The notes under the pieces were generated by a model that had not been told where the DNA came from, did not search any database, and worked only from the letters and a program-made list of their open reading frames with translations. DNA of 64,000 bases, taken from NCBI GenBank assembly GCA_964007875.1, contig CAXGAH010000004.1:89952-153951 (forward strand). Direction: 5' to 3'. This document shows positions 45,282-53,686 of this stretch, piece by piece. The stretch is from UBA1275 sp002323515. GTDB taxonomy: Bacteria; Bacteroidota; Rhodothermia; Balneolales; Balneolaceae. The translations under genes and the position numbers were made by a program. How positions within the stretch are numbered: the first letter of the stretch is position 1; each line of letters opens with the position of its first letter.

Positions 45282-45962
45282 CTATACTACTTGCTCTTTT
45301 ACTTCGCACATTAAGTACAGCATTTCAGTGGCTATCTGTTCACTTCGCTGGTCATAGGTAGTAGATTCAAGGGGGGTTCCGTCCGATATCTTAGGATCTT
45401 CATAGGTAATGGTATGTCGTTTACTAGCGCCTACTACAACAGGGCATGCATCATCCGCTTCAGAGCAGGTCATAATAGCTATATAGTTATCCTTAGGATT
45501 TGGTGTCTGATTATACACCTTTGAAAAGCATCGCTCGGGTGGGTGTTCGGTTGAATACCGGACTAAATAAACCGGATTGTATTCGGCACTATTGGACTCG
45601 ATATTGACTTGAAATCCCGCTCGAGTTAGAGCTGTAATGGTATTAGGGTGCATTGCAGTGGCTTGTGTTCCGCCAGAGTAACACTCTAATAAGGGCAGCT
45701 TTAGATGATTTGCTATTACGGTTGCCCATATATGGACTAGGTGGCTACGGCGAGAATTATGCGTACAAATAAAATTCAATTGAGGTGTTTTTTTCGCGGC
45801 TATTTCTGCTGCAATCTCTTTTGAAAGTGGAAGCAGAAGGTTTTTGCGATCCGTTGGTAAATCGTCAATTCTTGAACTGCAGGTTAGAATGTAGCTAGTC
45901 AATTTTGGGAGCACGATATTTATTGAAAAAGGTTTAAAGTTCTTGTTGGTCGATGTAATCAA
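45282..45962 (-). CDS. Low-molecular-weight phosphatase / ArsC-like protein
   Basis: The 226-residue protein has the CX5R phosphate-binding loop CTHNSRR (Cys66 to Arg72) followed by SHLVHIWA, as in LMW protein-tyrosine phosphatases and thioredoxin-linked arsenate reductases. YSGGTQATAMHPNTITALTR-AGF and ITYEDPKISDG complete the family pattern. The extra N-terminal 60 residues are normal for the Bacteroidota subfamily. No arsenic genes lie nearby, so phosphatase versus arsenate reductase cannot be decided. It is convergent with the tricorn gene. Confidence 0.83.
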   Translation of the reverse strand: MITSTNKNFKPFSINIVLPKLTSYILTCSSRIDDLPTDRKNLLLPLSKEIAAEIAAKKTPQLNFICTHNSRRSHLVHIWATVIANHLKLPLLECYSGGTQATAMHPNTITALTRAGFQVNIESNSAEYNPVYLVRYSTEHPPERCFSKVYNQTPNPKDNYIAIMTCSEADDACPVVVGASKRHTITYEDPKISDGTPLESTTYDQRSEQIATEMLYLMCEVKEQVV

Positions 45963-46130
45963 GGACCCTAGGCTGTTTAAATCTAGGTCGCCAATGGCTA
46001 ATGGCTTGTTGATGATAGTTGAAGATGTTTTAAGACTTTGAATATACGGAAGTGAATCATTTTGTATTTTAAGACATTATTAAATGACTATATAAACAAG
46101 GAATTACAAAGAAAATTTAAAGCAGCTTTT

Positions 46131-46510
46131 ATGAATAAAGAGCAATCTACTTCATCCTCAGGAGATGTTAGTTATAAGGTTAATGAAGAGGCGAAATGCC
46201 CGGTAACTGGCCTTTACTCGGTTGGAAGTGCATCAACCGGTCCCGCGATGCATAAAGCCGTGGGTAAAGGCCCATCTAACAGAGATTGGTAGCCCAATTG
46301 GCTAAGTTTACACATATTACGACAACATTCAAACCTCTCAAATCCTATGGCTGATGGATTTGACTATGCCGAAGCTTTTTGAGTCCCTACCCTATGAGAA
46401 GGTAAAACAGGATATTTTTGATGTAATGAAGGATTCAAAAGATTGGTGGCCTAAAGATTATGGTCATTACGGACCATTCTTTATTCGTATGGCCTGGCAT
46501 AGCGCAGGCA
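46131..46510 (+). pseudogene. katG: katG (catalase-peroxidase) 5' remnant
   Basis: The first part reads MNKEQSTSSSGDVSYKVNEE then AKCPVTG ... SNRDW, where a TAG at 46290-46292 replaces the second Trp of the conserved RDWWPNQL. The frame continues as PNWLSLHILRQHSNLSNPM, then DGFDYAEAF. After a one-base shift near 46379 it reads ESLPYEKVKQDIFDVMKDSK, DWWPKDYGHYGPFFI and RMAWHSAG, where KatG homology stops. The distal haem-pocket triad Arg-Trp-His in RMAWH is intact, but about 600 downstream residues are missing. Confidence 0.9.
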
Positions 46511-46639
46511 GTTGGGGTCTCTAGGCAGGCGATCAATGCCATTGAAACTGGAAAATTCAATCCAAGCCTAGAAACAGCATTCCGTTTAAGTAAACTTTTT
46601 GGGGTAGCTATCGAAGAAATTTTCGAACTAGTTCATTAG
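46511..46639 (+). pseudogene. XRE-family HTH regulator 3' remnant fused to the katG relic
   Basis: From the point where katG homology ends, another frame reads VGVSRQAINAIETGKFNPSL then ETAFRLSKLFGVAIEEIFEL, ending at TAG 46637-46639. This is the second half of a small Cro/CI-type regulator (recognition helix VSRQxINAIExGKxNPSL). The first half is missing. The junction looks like a deletion that joined two unrelated genes. Confidence 0.85.
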
Positions 46640-46681
46640 TAATTCTCAATTGCTGCGGTTGTCTATGTAAGGAATGGATTA

Positions 46682-48088
46682 TTATTTATTCCAGAGTGCG
46701 TCCATGTCCTCCAATTCTAACCCTTTGGTTTCTTGAACCATTTTAGCAATAAATACTACCGATACAACAGCAAAGAAAGCATAGATGCCATACGCGCCAG
46801 TTAGTCCTATTCCAGTAAGAAGAATTGGGAAACTTATGGTAATACCAAAGTTTGCAAGCCATTGAGCAAGTCCAGCAATAGAAAGTCCGGAACCTCGCAT
46901 TTGATTAGGGAACATTTCACCCAACATTACCCACATAACAGGGCCCCAAGAGCCATTGAATAAAGCTACGTATAAGTTAGCGGCTATTAATGCTACGGTC
47001 CCGTATGGATCAGGCAAGCTTATTTGGCCTTCAGCATTGGTGAATGCATTTGAAAATGCAACACTCATAATTGTAAGGGTTATTACCATCCCAACAGATC
47101 CCCAAAACAGTAGAGGTTTACGCCCAATTTTGTCTACTAATGCAATAGATATTGCAACAGCACCAATACTTACTGCCCCAGATATAACATTAATCATTAG
47201 GGCATCACCTTCAGAAAACCCAACCGATTGCCAAAGAACAGCACCATAATAAAAGACTACATTGATTCCTACGAGTTGTTGGAAGGTTGCTAAGCCCAAG
47301 GCTACCCATACTATTGGATGAACTTTTTTAGTACTTTGGAGAATTAAATCGGATAGAGAAGGTGCTTTTTGATCTTGTAAAGATTCTTGGATTTTTGCAA
47401 GTTTCGCCTCGATTTCTTCATCGGAGAATAGTTTTTGTAGTACGGCTTTAGCCTCATCTATCTTGCCAACAAGTACAAAATACCGTGGACTTTCGGGGAT
47501 GAAAAAGAGTAAAAAGAAAAATAGAAAAGCGGGTACCAACTCAACCCAAAACATCCACCTCCAAGTGGAATACCCCAACCAGAACTCAGCTTGGGTGGAG
47601 CCTGCAATTTCGGCAAGAAAATAGTTACTCACGAATGCTAAAAATAGACCTATAATAATGGCTACTTGTTGGATAGAAGATAATCTACCCCTGAGATGAG
47701 CCGGAGCAATTTCACTAATGTATGCCGGTGAGAGTACTGAAGCCGCACCCACTGCCAGTCCACCAATAATTCGATAAATAACAAATTCAGACGAGCCTTG
47801 TGCAATACCACTACCAAAGGCTGAGATAATGAAAAATGCGGCGGCAACGATTAATATGGATCGCCGTCCAAACCGATCGGCCATTCTTCCAGCAAAAAAG
47901 GCGCCAATGGCACAACCTAACAGCATTGAGGCTACGTTAAAGCCCGTACCTGCGCTGCTAGAATTAAAACTTTCCTGAAGCCCATCGACCGTTCCATTTA
48001 TGACCCCACTATCAAATCCAAAGAGTAAACCACCCAGAGTGGCGACTAGGGTAATTGCAGCTATATAAAACGAATGATTTTTTGCCAT
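46682..48088 (-). CDS. Sugar porter (MFS, SP family)
   Basis: The 468-residue, 12-helix sugar/H+ symporter carries all SP-family signatures: GGLLFGFDSGVINGT in helix 1, GRMADRFGRRSILI, IYRIIGGLAVGAASVLSPAY with ISEIAPAHLRGRL, PESPRYFV after helix 6, QQLVGINVVFYYG in helix 7, and VDKIGRKPLLFWG. The end ETKGLELEDMD is typical. It is likely to import a hexose or pentose such as glucose or xylose. It is a stand-alone gene and no catabolic partner is adjacent. Confidence 0.94.
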   Translation of the reverse strand: MAKNHSFYIAAITLVATLGGLLFGFDSGVINGTVDGLQESFNSSSAGTGFNVASMLLGCAIGAFFAGRMADRFGRRSILIVAAAFFIISAFGSGIAQGSSEFVIYRIIGGLAVGAASVLSPAYISEIAPAHLRGRLSSIQQVAIIIGLFLAFVSNYFLAEIAGSTQAEFWLGYSTWRWMFWVELVPAFLFFFLLFFIPESPRYFVLVGKIDEAKAVLQKLFSDEEIEAKLAKIQESLQDQKAPSLSDLILQSTKKVHPIVWVALGLATFQQLVGINVVFYYGAVLWQSVGFSEGDALMINVISGAVSIGAVAISIALVDKIGRKPLLFWGSVGMVITLTIMSVAFSNAFTNAEGQISLPDPYGTVALIAANLYVALFNGSWGPVMWVMLGEMFPNQMRGSGLSIAGLAQWLANFGITISFPILLTGIGLTGAYGIYAFFAVVSVVFIAKMVQETKGLELEDMDALWNK

Positions 48089-48214
48089 AATAGAACGTTA
48101 TTTATTGGTTAGTGAGTGTTATATCTACGTAAGCAAAGGGGTAGACATGTAGGTATTATCTGCTTTAGTCTTATAAAATAATACTAAATCAGCTTACAGG
48201 ACAAGCAAAGTACG

Positions 48215-49012
48215 TTATTTTTCTTTCCAATACCTCTGAATATCAAAACCTTCATTTACTAGTATTGCATGAAGTATATCTTGACTTTTCATAGGTATGA
48301 TGGTTCTAGGTAAATGTTTTATTAAAAGATGTTCAGGATTGATTAATTCAACATAGATAGGTGCATGTGAATTTTTTCGCATGATACGGCTAACCACATG
48401 TAATGTTTTTACATCGGGATCGGTAAAACGGATATTTTCAAAAACAAAAATGGCAGAGGCTGCTTTAATGTTAGCTTTTATTTGTACATCAGGGCTTACG
48501 GGTACTCCTCTTATAAAGTGACAATCCGGGTAAGGTCGAGTTTCTATAAGGGAACCGATTACTACTCGATCTATATCTTTAGTTTTTTCATATTCCCTAA
48601 AGGCATGGATTAATTCATCTGCATAGGCGGTGTACTCACAAATGACAATGTGATTTTTTCCTTTGTAGGGTAATAAGCCATTTTCTTCTTGGGAGAATCG
48701 TTTTTTGACCCACTCAAGAATGAGTGAAATGGTATGAGTGTATCCGAAAATCCCTATAACAATGGCGATAACACCGGCGACTCGCCCCAAATCGGTACTA
48801 GGAGTAATATCACCATAGCCAACGGTGGTAGATGTGACAACCCACCACCAAATTACATCCGTAAAGTTATCAATTTCATTTTTACCCTGCTCAGCTACCC
48901 AGAATAAAATGGTGGTTCCAACAAAACTCAGCACAAATAAGCGTGCTAGAAACCAAAGTTCTTTTTTTAAATTGGTGTCTGGATTGAACATTTCGGTAAT
49001 ATTTTTAGGCAA
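48215..49012 (-). CDS. Two-helix K+ channel with RCK-type cytoplasmic domain
   Basis: The 265-residue protein has a first membrane helix (about residues 24-42), a pore helix and selectivity filter TSTTVGYGDITP, and a second helix (about residues 80-103, RVAGVIAIVIGIFGYTHTIS). A cytoplasmic Rossmann-like domain follows (KNHIVICEYTAYADELIHAF ... DRVVIG). The architecture equals MthK-type ligand-gated K+ channels. The GxGxxG nucleotide motif is not obvious (the loop reads CEYTAYA). MTP-like internal starts are absent. It stands alone. Confidence 0.88.
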   Translation of the reverse strand: MPKNITEMFNPDTNLKKELWFLARLFVLSFVGTTILFWVAEQGKNEIDNFTDVIWWWVVTSTTVGYGDITPSTDLGRVAGVIAIVIGIFGYTHTISLILEWVKKRFSQEENGLLPYKGKNHIVICEYTAYADELIHAFREYEKTKDIDRVVIGSLIETRPYPDCHFIRGVPVSPDVQIKANIKAASAIFVFENIRFTDPDVKTLHVVSRIMRKNSHAPIYVELINPEHLLIKHLPRTIIPMKSQDILHAILVNEGFDIQRYWKEK

Positions 49013-49194
49013 TTCATATAAATTTACTTGATATAAATGTGATTAGATGAAAGTACAAAATAAAATACTTATCACAAGAGTGACAGAAATTGGCATAGTC
49101 TCTGTGTACATTATCTAACAACATCAATCTAAGTACAATAATCGGACTACGTTAATTAGTAACTCTGATTAAGTCAACCATCTAACCACTTTCT

Positions 49195-50541
49195 ATGGAT
49201 TCAAGTATCTATCTACTTATACCACTATTACTTCTACAACTGCTCAGCTTCTTATTCATTTGGAGATTGTATAAGGAGAATTCTGCCTTGGATTCTGACC
49301 TGTTTCATAAACCCATGCTGGAGAAATTACAATCGTATGAAAAAACATTGAGGGATGAATTTTCTAGGATACGAACCGAGAATGCCCAAGCCGCACAAGT
49401 TCAACGTTCCGAGCTAGAGGCAAAACTAGATAAGTTTGAGGCGACTCAAAAACAAACGGTAAGTGACCAAAGTAATTTACTCCGAGACAAACTTGCTGAA
49501 GTGATTGTTAAGCAAGAAAAACTCAACGAAGATGCAGAAAAAAGAATTAAAGAGGTAAAAAAGACTGTGGAAGATCAGCTCAAAGAAATACGTGAGGACA
49601 ATTCGAAGCGACTTGAGGAAATGCGAAAAACAGTGGATGAAAAATTAGAGGAAACCCTGCAAAAACGTTTAGGTGAATCGTTCAAGTTGGTATCTGAGCG
49701 CCTAGAATTAGTTCATAAAGGTCTAGGTGAGATGCAGCAACTTGCCACTGGAGTAGGGGATTTAAAGAAAGTCTTAGATAATGTAAAAACCAGAGGTGTT
49801 TTAGGGGAGTACCAGTTGGAAAATATACTTGAACAGCTGCTTACACCTGATCAGTATGCTAAGAATGTGGCAACCAAAAAAGATAGTCAGGGGCATGTAG
49901 AGTTTGCGGTTAAATTACCTGGGAAGAATTCAGATGAACCCGTTTGGATGCCCATAGACTCAAAATTTCCTATTCAGAGTTATGAGGTGCTTCTTAATTC
50001 GTATGAGAATGGGAATCCTAAAGAAATAGAGCGGGCTCAGAAAATATTGCTTAAGACAATAGAAGGATTTGCTAAGGATATTTCTGAGAAATATGTAAAT
50101 CCGCCTTTCACGACTGATTTTGCGATTTTATTTTTGCCCATTGAAAGCTTATATGCGGAAGTATTACGACATCCAGGTCTATTTGAATCCCTACAGCGTA
50201 AGTATAGAATTACTATAACTGGGCCAACGACTCTTTCGGCTTTACTCAATAGTTTGCACATGGGCTTCCGTACGCTTCAAGTTCAAAAACGAAGTAGTGA
50301 GGTGTGGAAAATTTTAGAATCGGTTAAGACGGAATTTGGTAAGTTTGCCTCACATCTTGAAAAAGTTGATAGTGATTTTGTTAAAGCCCATAAATCGCTA
50401 CAAACCTTACGAAGTACACGCACTAATGTATTAGAACGTAAACTACAAAATATTGCTCAACTTGAGGAACCTAAAAAGATGCTTCCAGCTGCATCAACCA
50501 GTGAGGGTTTACAGAGTGAGGGTTCTTCTAAAGACCTTTGA
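49195..50541 (+). CDS. rmuC: DNA recombination protein RmuC
   Basis: The 448-residue protein has an N-terminal membrane helix (residues 5-23, LLIPLLLLQLLSFLFIWRL) and a long coiled coil (about residues 40-185). A RmuC nuclease-like domain follows at about residues 195-400, with GVLGEYQLENILEQLL, WMPIDSKFPIQSYE and FLPIESLYAEVLRHPGL. RmuC is thought to limit DNA inversions at short inverted repeats and has been linked to phage defence. Its last 14 bp overlap the end of the convergent propeller gene. Confidence 0.93.
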   Translation: MDSSIYLLIPLLLLQLLSFLFIWRLYKENSALDSDLFHKPMLEKLQSYEKTLRDEFSRIRTENAQAAQVQRSELEAKLDKFEATQKQTVSDQSNLLRDKLAEVIVKQEKLNEDAEKRIKEVKKTVEDQLKEIREDNSKRLEEMRKTVDEKLEETLQKRLGESFKLVSERLELVHKGLGEMQQLATGVGDLKKVLDNVKTRGVLGEYQLENILEQLLTPDQYAKNVATKKDSQGHVEFAVKLPGKNSDEPVWMPIDSKFPIQSYEVLLNSYENGNPKEIERAQKILLKTIEGFAKDISEKYVNPPFTTDFAILFLPIESLYAEVLRHPGLFESLQRKYRITITGPTTLSALLNSLHMGFRTLQVQKRSSEVWKILESVKTEFGKFASHLEKVDSDFVKAHKSLQTLRSTRTNVLERKLQNIAQLEEPKKMLPAASTSEGLQSEGSSKDL

Positions 50542-51850
50542 TGTGGGAAGTTCGTATAGTCGACGCTCGTTCGCCTATTTCGGTCCAAGCTACGAGCAAC
50601 CCATCGCCAAAGGAGGTAAGTTGAGGGAATCCACTGCTTCTGGAAGCTTCCATATCATCTAAAATTATGGCTTGTGCGATAGATCCGTTTAGCATTACCT
50701 GCTTAATGTGCAATTTAGCTCCATCTTCGTACCTTTCAACGTAGCTAACCCAAGCCGACTGTTCATTATGCATCACAATGTCCACACGGCCTAAAGGTTG
50801 GTTTTCCGATAATATAATAGCATCATTGAAGTTTTTTCCGTAATCATCGGAGAATGCCAGTTTAACACGAGGAATATTATCTGATGCAGTAAACCATAAA
50901 GCAGCTGTAGCCCCGGAATGGAAAGCAAGTTGGGGGCCATTGACTGGGCAGGCTGCGATTTGCCAACCGTCATTATGCACCGTATTAGGAGTATCCCAAA
51001 CACCATTTTCATATCTAGAAACGTAGAGATCTCGTATTTCGTCACTGCTCCTATTTCGGTAGGCGGCTATTAAGCCACGGTCTGTTTTTACTAAGGATGT
51101 ATTGCAACAGTCACAAACGGCATTGTCGATTAGATGCGATTCAATAATTTCACCATCCCTGCTTAGTAATGCGCCTCTAAGAGTCATAGCAGTGGCTAAT
51201 TTTGAATCTAAAAGATCGGAATCCATTGAATGTTCGTCATGATCCATACCACCAGTATTTCGGCCGTCTAACCAGATCGCATAAAATGTAGAGCTATCCA
51301 TAGGTTGCATACTTACAAATCCATGTTCTGTGTTCGTATTATCGGTATGGGGTACAAAAGCTGCATATTCAAATTCTACCTGACCATTTACTCCGTTGGC
51401 CTGATCAGTTATTTGGGTCGTAAATTTATCATGTATGGGTTGAATGGTTACGTGATAGGAATAGGGTGATCCAGGCACTTTATCTAACCAGTGAGCAGCC
51501 ATAGGAGCGCCGTTTAGTCCAATTATGGAAGGAAAATCGGCCCAGTTGACAAACCAATCATCCGATTTTGCTACTGAAGTATAAGTGGACCACTCAAGGC
51601 CGTTGGTATAATCTGCATTACTCGGCGGTGTTAAGGTAGCTATACGTAGCTCGGCTACCTCACCTATCTTGTGGATCCAACTCATGTGAACGGTACCAGT
51701 ATTATCTGTAAATAGACGCGGAAAGGTACTGTTTAGGGAACTGGGGTTGTCAATAGATACTTGTTCTATAGAAATATTAGAACACCCCAAAAAGCTCATT
51801 AGAAATATATTTAAAAGGGCGACTTGGCTGTAGCGTTTGAACTGTTTCAT
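50528..51850 (-). CDS. Sialidase-fold (six-bladed propeller) lipoprotein with a CxCC motif
   Basis: The 440-residue protein has a lipoprotein signal (lipobox FLGC near residue 23, counted from the chosen start). Beta-propeller repeats include FPRLFTDNTGTVHMSWIH, FYAIWLDGRNT, DRGLIAAYRNRSSDEIRDLY and AFSDDYGKNF, an Asp-box-like motif of the sialidase/BNR superfamily. A conspicuous VCDCCNTSL at about residue 250 could bind metal. I chose ATG 51850 because GGAG sits about 9 bases upstream; ATG 51865 is also possible. It follows cusB by 33 bp, so it is part of the metal-efflux operon. True sialidase activity is doubtful. Confidence 0.78.
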   Translation of the reverse strand: MKQFKRYSQVALLNIFLMSFLGCSNISIEQVSIDNPSSLNSTFPRLFTDNTGTVHMSWIHKIGEVAELRIATLTPPSNADYTNGLEWSTYTSVAKSDDWFVNWADFPSIIGLNGAPMAAHWLDKVPGSPYSYHVTIQPIHDKFTTQITDQANGVNGQVEFEYAAFVPHTDNTNTEHGFVSMQPMDSSTFYAIWLDGRNTGGMDHDEHSMDSDLLDSKLATAMTLRGALLSRDGEIIESHLIDNAVCDCCNTSLVKTDRGLIAAYRNRSSDEIRDLYVSRYENGVWDTPNTVHNDGWQIAACPVNGPQLAFHSGATAALWFTASDNIPRVKLAFSDDYGKNFNDAIILSENQPLGRVDIVMHNEQSAWVSYVERYEDGAKLHIKQVMLNGSIAQAIILDDMEASRSSGFPQLTSFGDGLLVAWTEIGERASTIRTSHIKGL

Positions 51851-51883
51851 AGGGAGAATCTCCAATTATGGCTAAGTAAAAAT

Positions 51884-53665
51884 TTATATTCGTTCAATGG
51901 TCTCTCCACAACGAAGCATCATCACTCCATAGTAAGGATTTTTAATTTCTTGTTCTAGGCTTAACCAATAAGCACCTTTACCTTCATTTGCCATTGGACA
52001 AAATTGGACAAATAGTACATCATCACGATCAAGCCCTTTCATAAAATCAATGTAAAGATGTGAAAATGCAACAAAAGAAGTCCGAGAAGTTGTAACATCG
52101 GTCGAACCAGCAAGAGTTTGAGCTGTTTGGGATAGAAGCTCTAAAGTTGAACTGCCTTCTGTTAATTCTGGTACCCAGCTTTTTATCATAGTTGATAGAT
52201 TGTTCATTTTCCCTGTAATAGTATTAAAGTCACCTTCAATGAGTCCGTCTTTAATTTCGAGATAAAGGGCTAAGGAAGAATCTATTTCAGCACTCTGCGG
52301 TATCTTAATGTAGGAGGTACTACGGTTCGTGCTGGTATGAGTTGACATCCCCATTTCTGCAGGGATATTGATTTCCGATGATGCATCGGAATGGCTTTGT
52401 TGAGCCATGTTGTCTAAGCCTTTTAATTGGGAAGCAGCGTCGATAACAAAGGTGCCCGCACTCACTATCAAATCTCCTTTATTTAAACCAGAATGAACCA
52501 CCACTATTTCCCCTATTTCAGGGCCTAAATAAATAGGTCGCAACTCATAAAAAGATCCAGCATCTCTTTCTACTACTAAATACACAAAGCTACGCTCACC
52601 CGTCCATAAAACAGCAGATTTTGGAATATACATTTCCTCAGACGAGTTATATGGTACTATTAAATTACCCGATAACAATTGGTTGGGGCGTAGTTTCATA
52701 TCTTTATTTTCCAATGTAATTCTCACTTTAGCAGTGAATAGCTCTGGATCAAGTTGAGGATCGATATATTCGATCAAACCTCTCATAGGTGCTCCGTTAC
52801 TATTGGCACGTATTTTATGAAATAATTTCCATTGAATTTCTTGTCCGGTCTGGAGGTAGGGCAGCTGATGTTCGTAGGCATCTAACACAAGCCATACCTT
52901 ACGATGATCATTGATTGAAAATAACGCATCACCCTGATTTATATATTGCTCTGGTAGGACGTTAAGGCCGTGCACATAGCCACTAGCTGGTGCCCTGAGT
53001 TCTATGTTTATCGTAGGCCTTTTTGTTTTTTTTATCTTAGAAATATCCTCTTCACTAAAACCTAAACGTTCTAGTTTAGTTTGTGCAGACTCAATCAAAT
53101 TGACCCTTGAGGGATTATTTTCAATAAGTGTGAGAAATTCCTGCTGGGCGGTAATCATTTGTGGAGAGTATAGTGTAGCTACAACCTGCCCCTTTTCAAC
53201 ATATGCCCCTTCAAAATTGACAAGAAGTTGATCAATCCTTCCTGCAATATAGGTCGACATTCGTACCGATTTTGTTGGATCTAGTTCTATTTTTCCAGTC
53301 AATTGTATCTCGAGATTGACTAAACCTGATTCAACTTGAACTGTTTGTAGGCCTAGATTTTCATTCACAGAACGGCTTAGGTATAACGAATTAGTATGTC
53401 CTAGAGCTGTTTGTGCACTATCAGTGGCAGTATTTTGATCTAGAATTAAATCCATTCCACAAATAGGGCAATTTCCAGGTTCTGTCTGCCGAACCTCTGG
53501 GTGCATACTGCAATAATAGGTCTCAGTTAATTCTGAATGATCATGGAGTTTAGCATCGTAATTCTCCTTTGTATTATTTGGCAAGGGTGCGTCAGCTTCA
53601 CCACAAGCTTGAAAAATAAGCAAGACAAAAAAGAGTATATAGCTTAGGTATTTTTGTTTCTTCAT
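51884..53665 (-). CDS. cusB: RND efflux periplasmic adaptor, CusB-like, with metal-binding domain
   Basis: The 593-residue membrane-fusion protein bridges the RND pump and outer-membrane channel. A lipobox (FQACGE, Cys21) anchors it. A heavy-metal-binding domain follows (residues about 49-75, YYCSMHPEVRQTEPGNCPIC then GMDLIL), then the barrel-sandwich and alpha-hairpin adaptor domain (about 115-430). A C-terminal domain (from about 455) resembles DUF3347. Cu(I)/Ag(I) is the usual cargo when this CSMHPE...CPICGM module is present. It starts 21 bp after the pump gene. Confidence 0.93.
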   Translation of the reverse strand: MKKQKYLSYILFFVLLIFQACGEADAPLPNNTKENYDAKLHDHSELTETYYCSMHPEVRQTEPGNCPICGMDLILDQNTATDSAQTALGHTNSLYLSRSVNENLGLQTVQVESGLVNLEIQLTGKIELDPTKSVRMSTYIAGRIDQLLVNFEGAYVEKGQVVATLYSPQMITAQQEFLTLIENNPSRVNLIESAQTKLERLGFSEEDISKIKKTKRPTINIELRAPASGYVHGLNVLPEQYINQGDALFSINDHRKVWLVLDAYEHQLPYLQTGQEIQWKLFHKIRANSNGAPMRGLIEYIDPQLDPELFTAKVRITLENKDMKLRPNQLLSGNLIVPYNSSEEMYIPKSAVLWTGERSFVYLVVERDAGSFYELRPIYLGPEIGEIVVVHSGLNKGDLIVSAGTFVIDAASQLKGLDNMAQQSHSDASSEINIPAEMGMSTHTSTNRSTSYIKIPQSAEIDSSLALYLEIKDGLIEGDFNTITGKMNNLSTMIKSWVPELTEGSSTLELLSQTAQTLAGSTDVTTSRTSFVAFSHLYIDFMKGLDRDDVLFVQFCPMANEGKGAYWLSLEQEIKNPYYGVMMLRCGETIERI

Positions 53666-53686
53666 TAGTGTAAAGTTGAGATTATG

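Noticed and set aside
49195..50541. RmuC as part of a novel defence system
   Set aside because: Neighbours are a metal-efflux operon and a K+ channel; there is no defence context.
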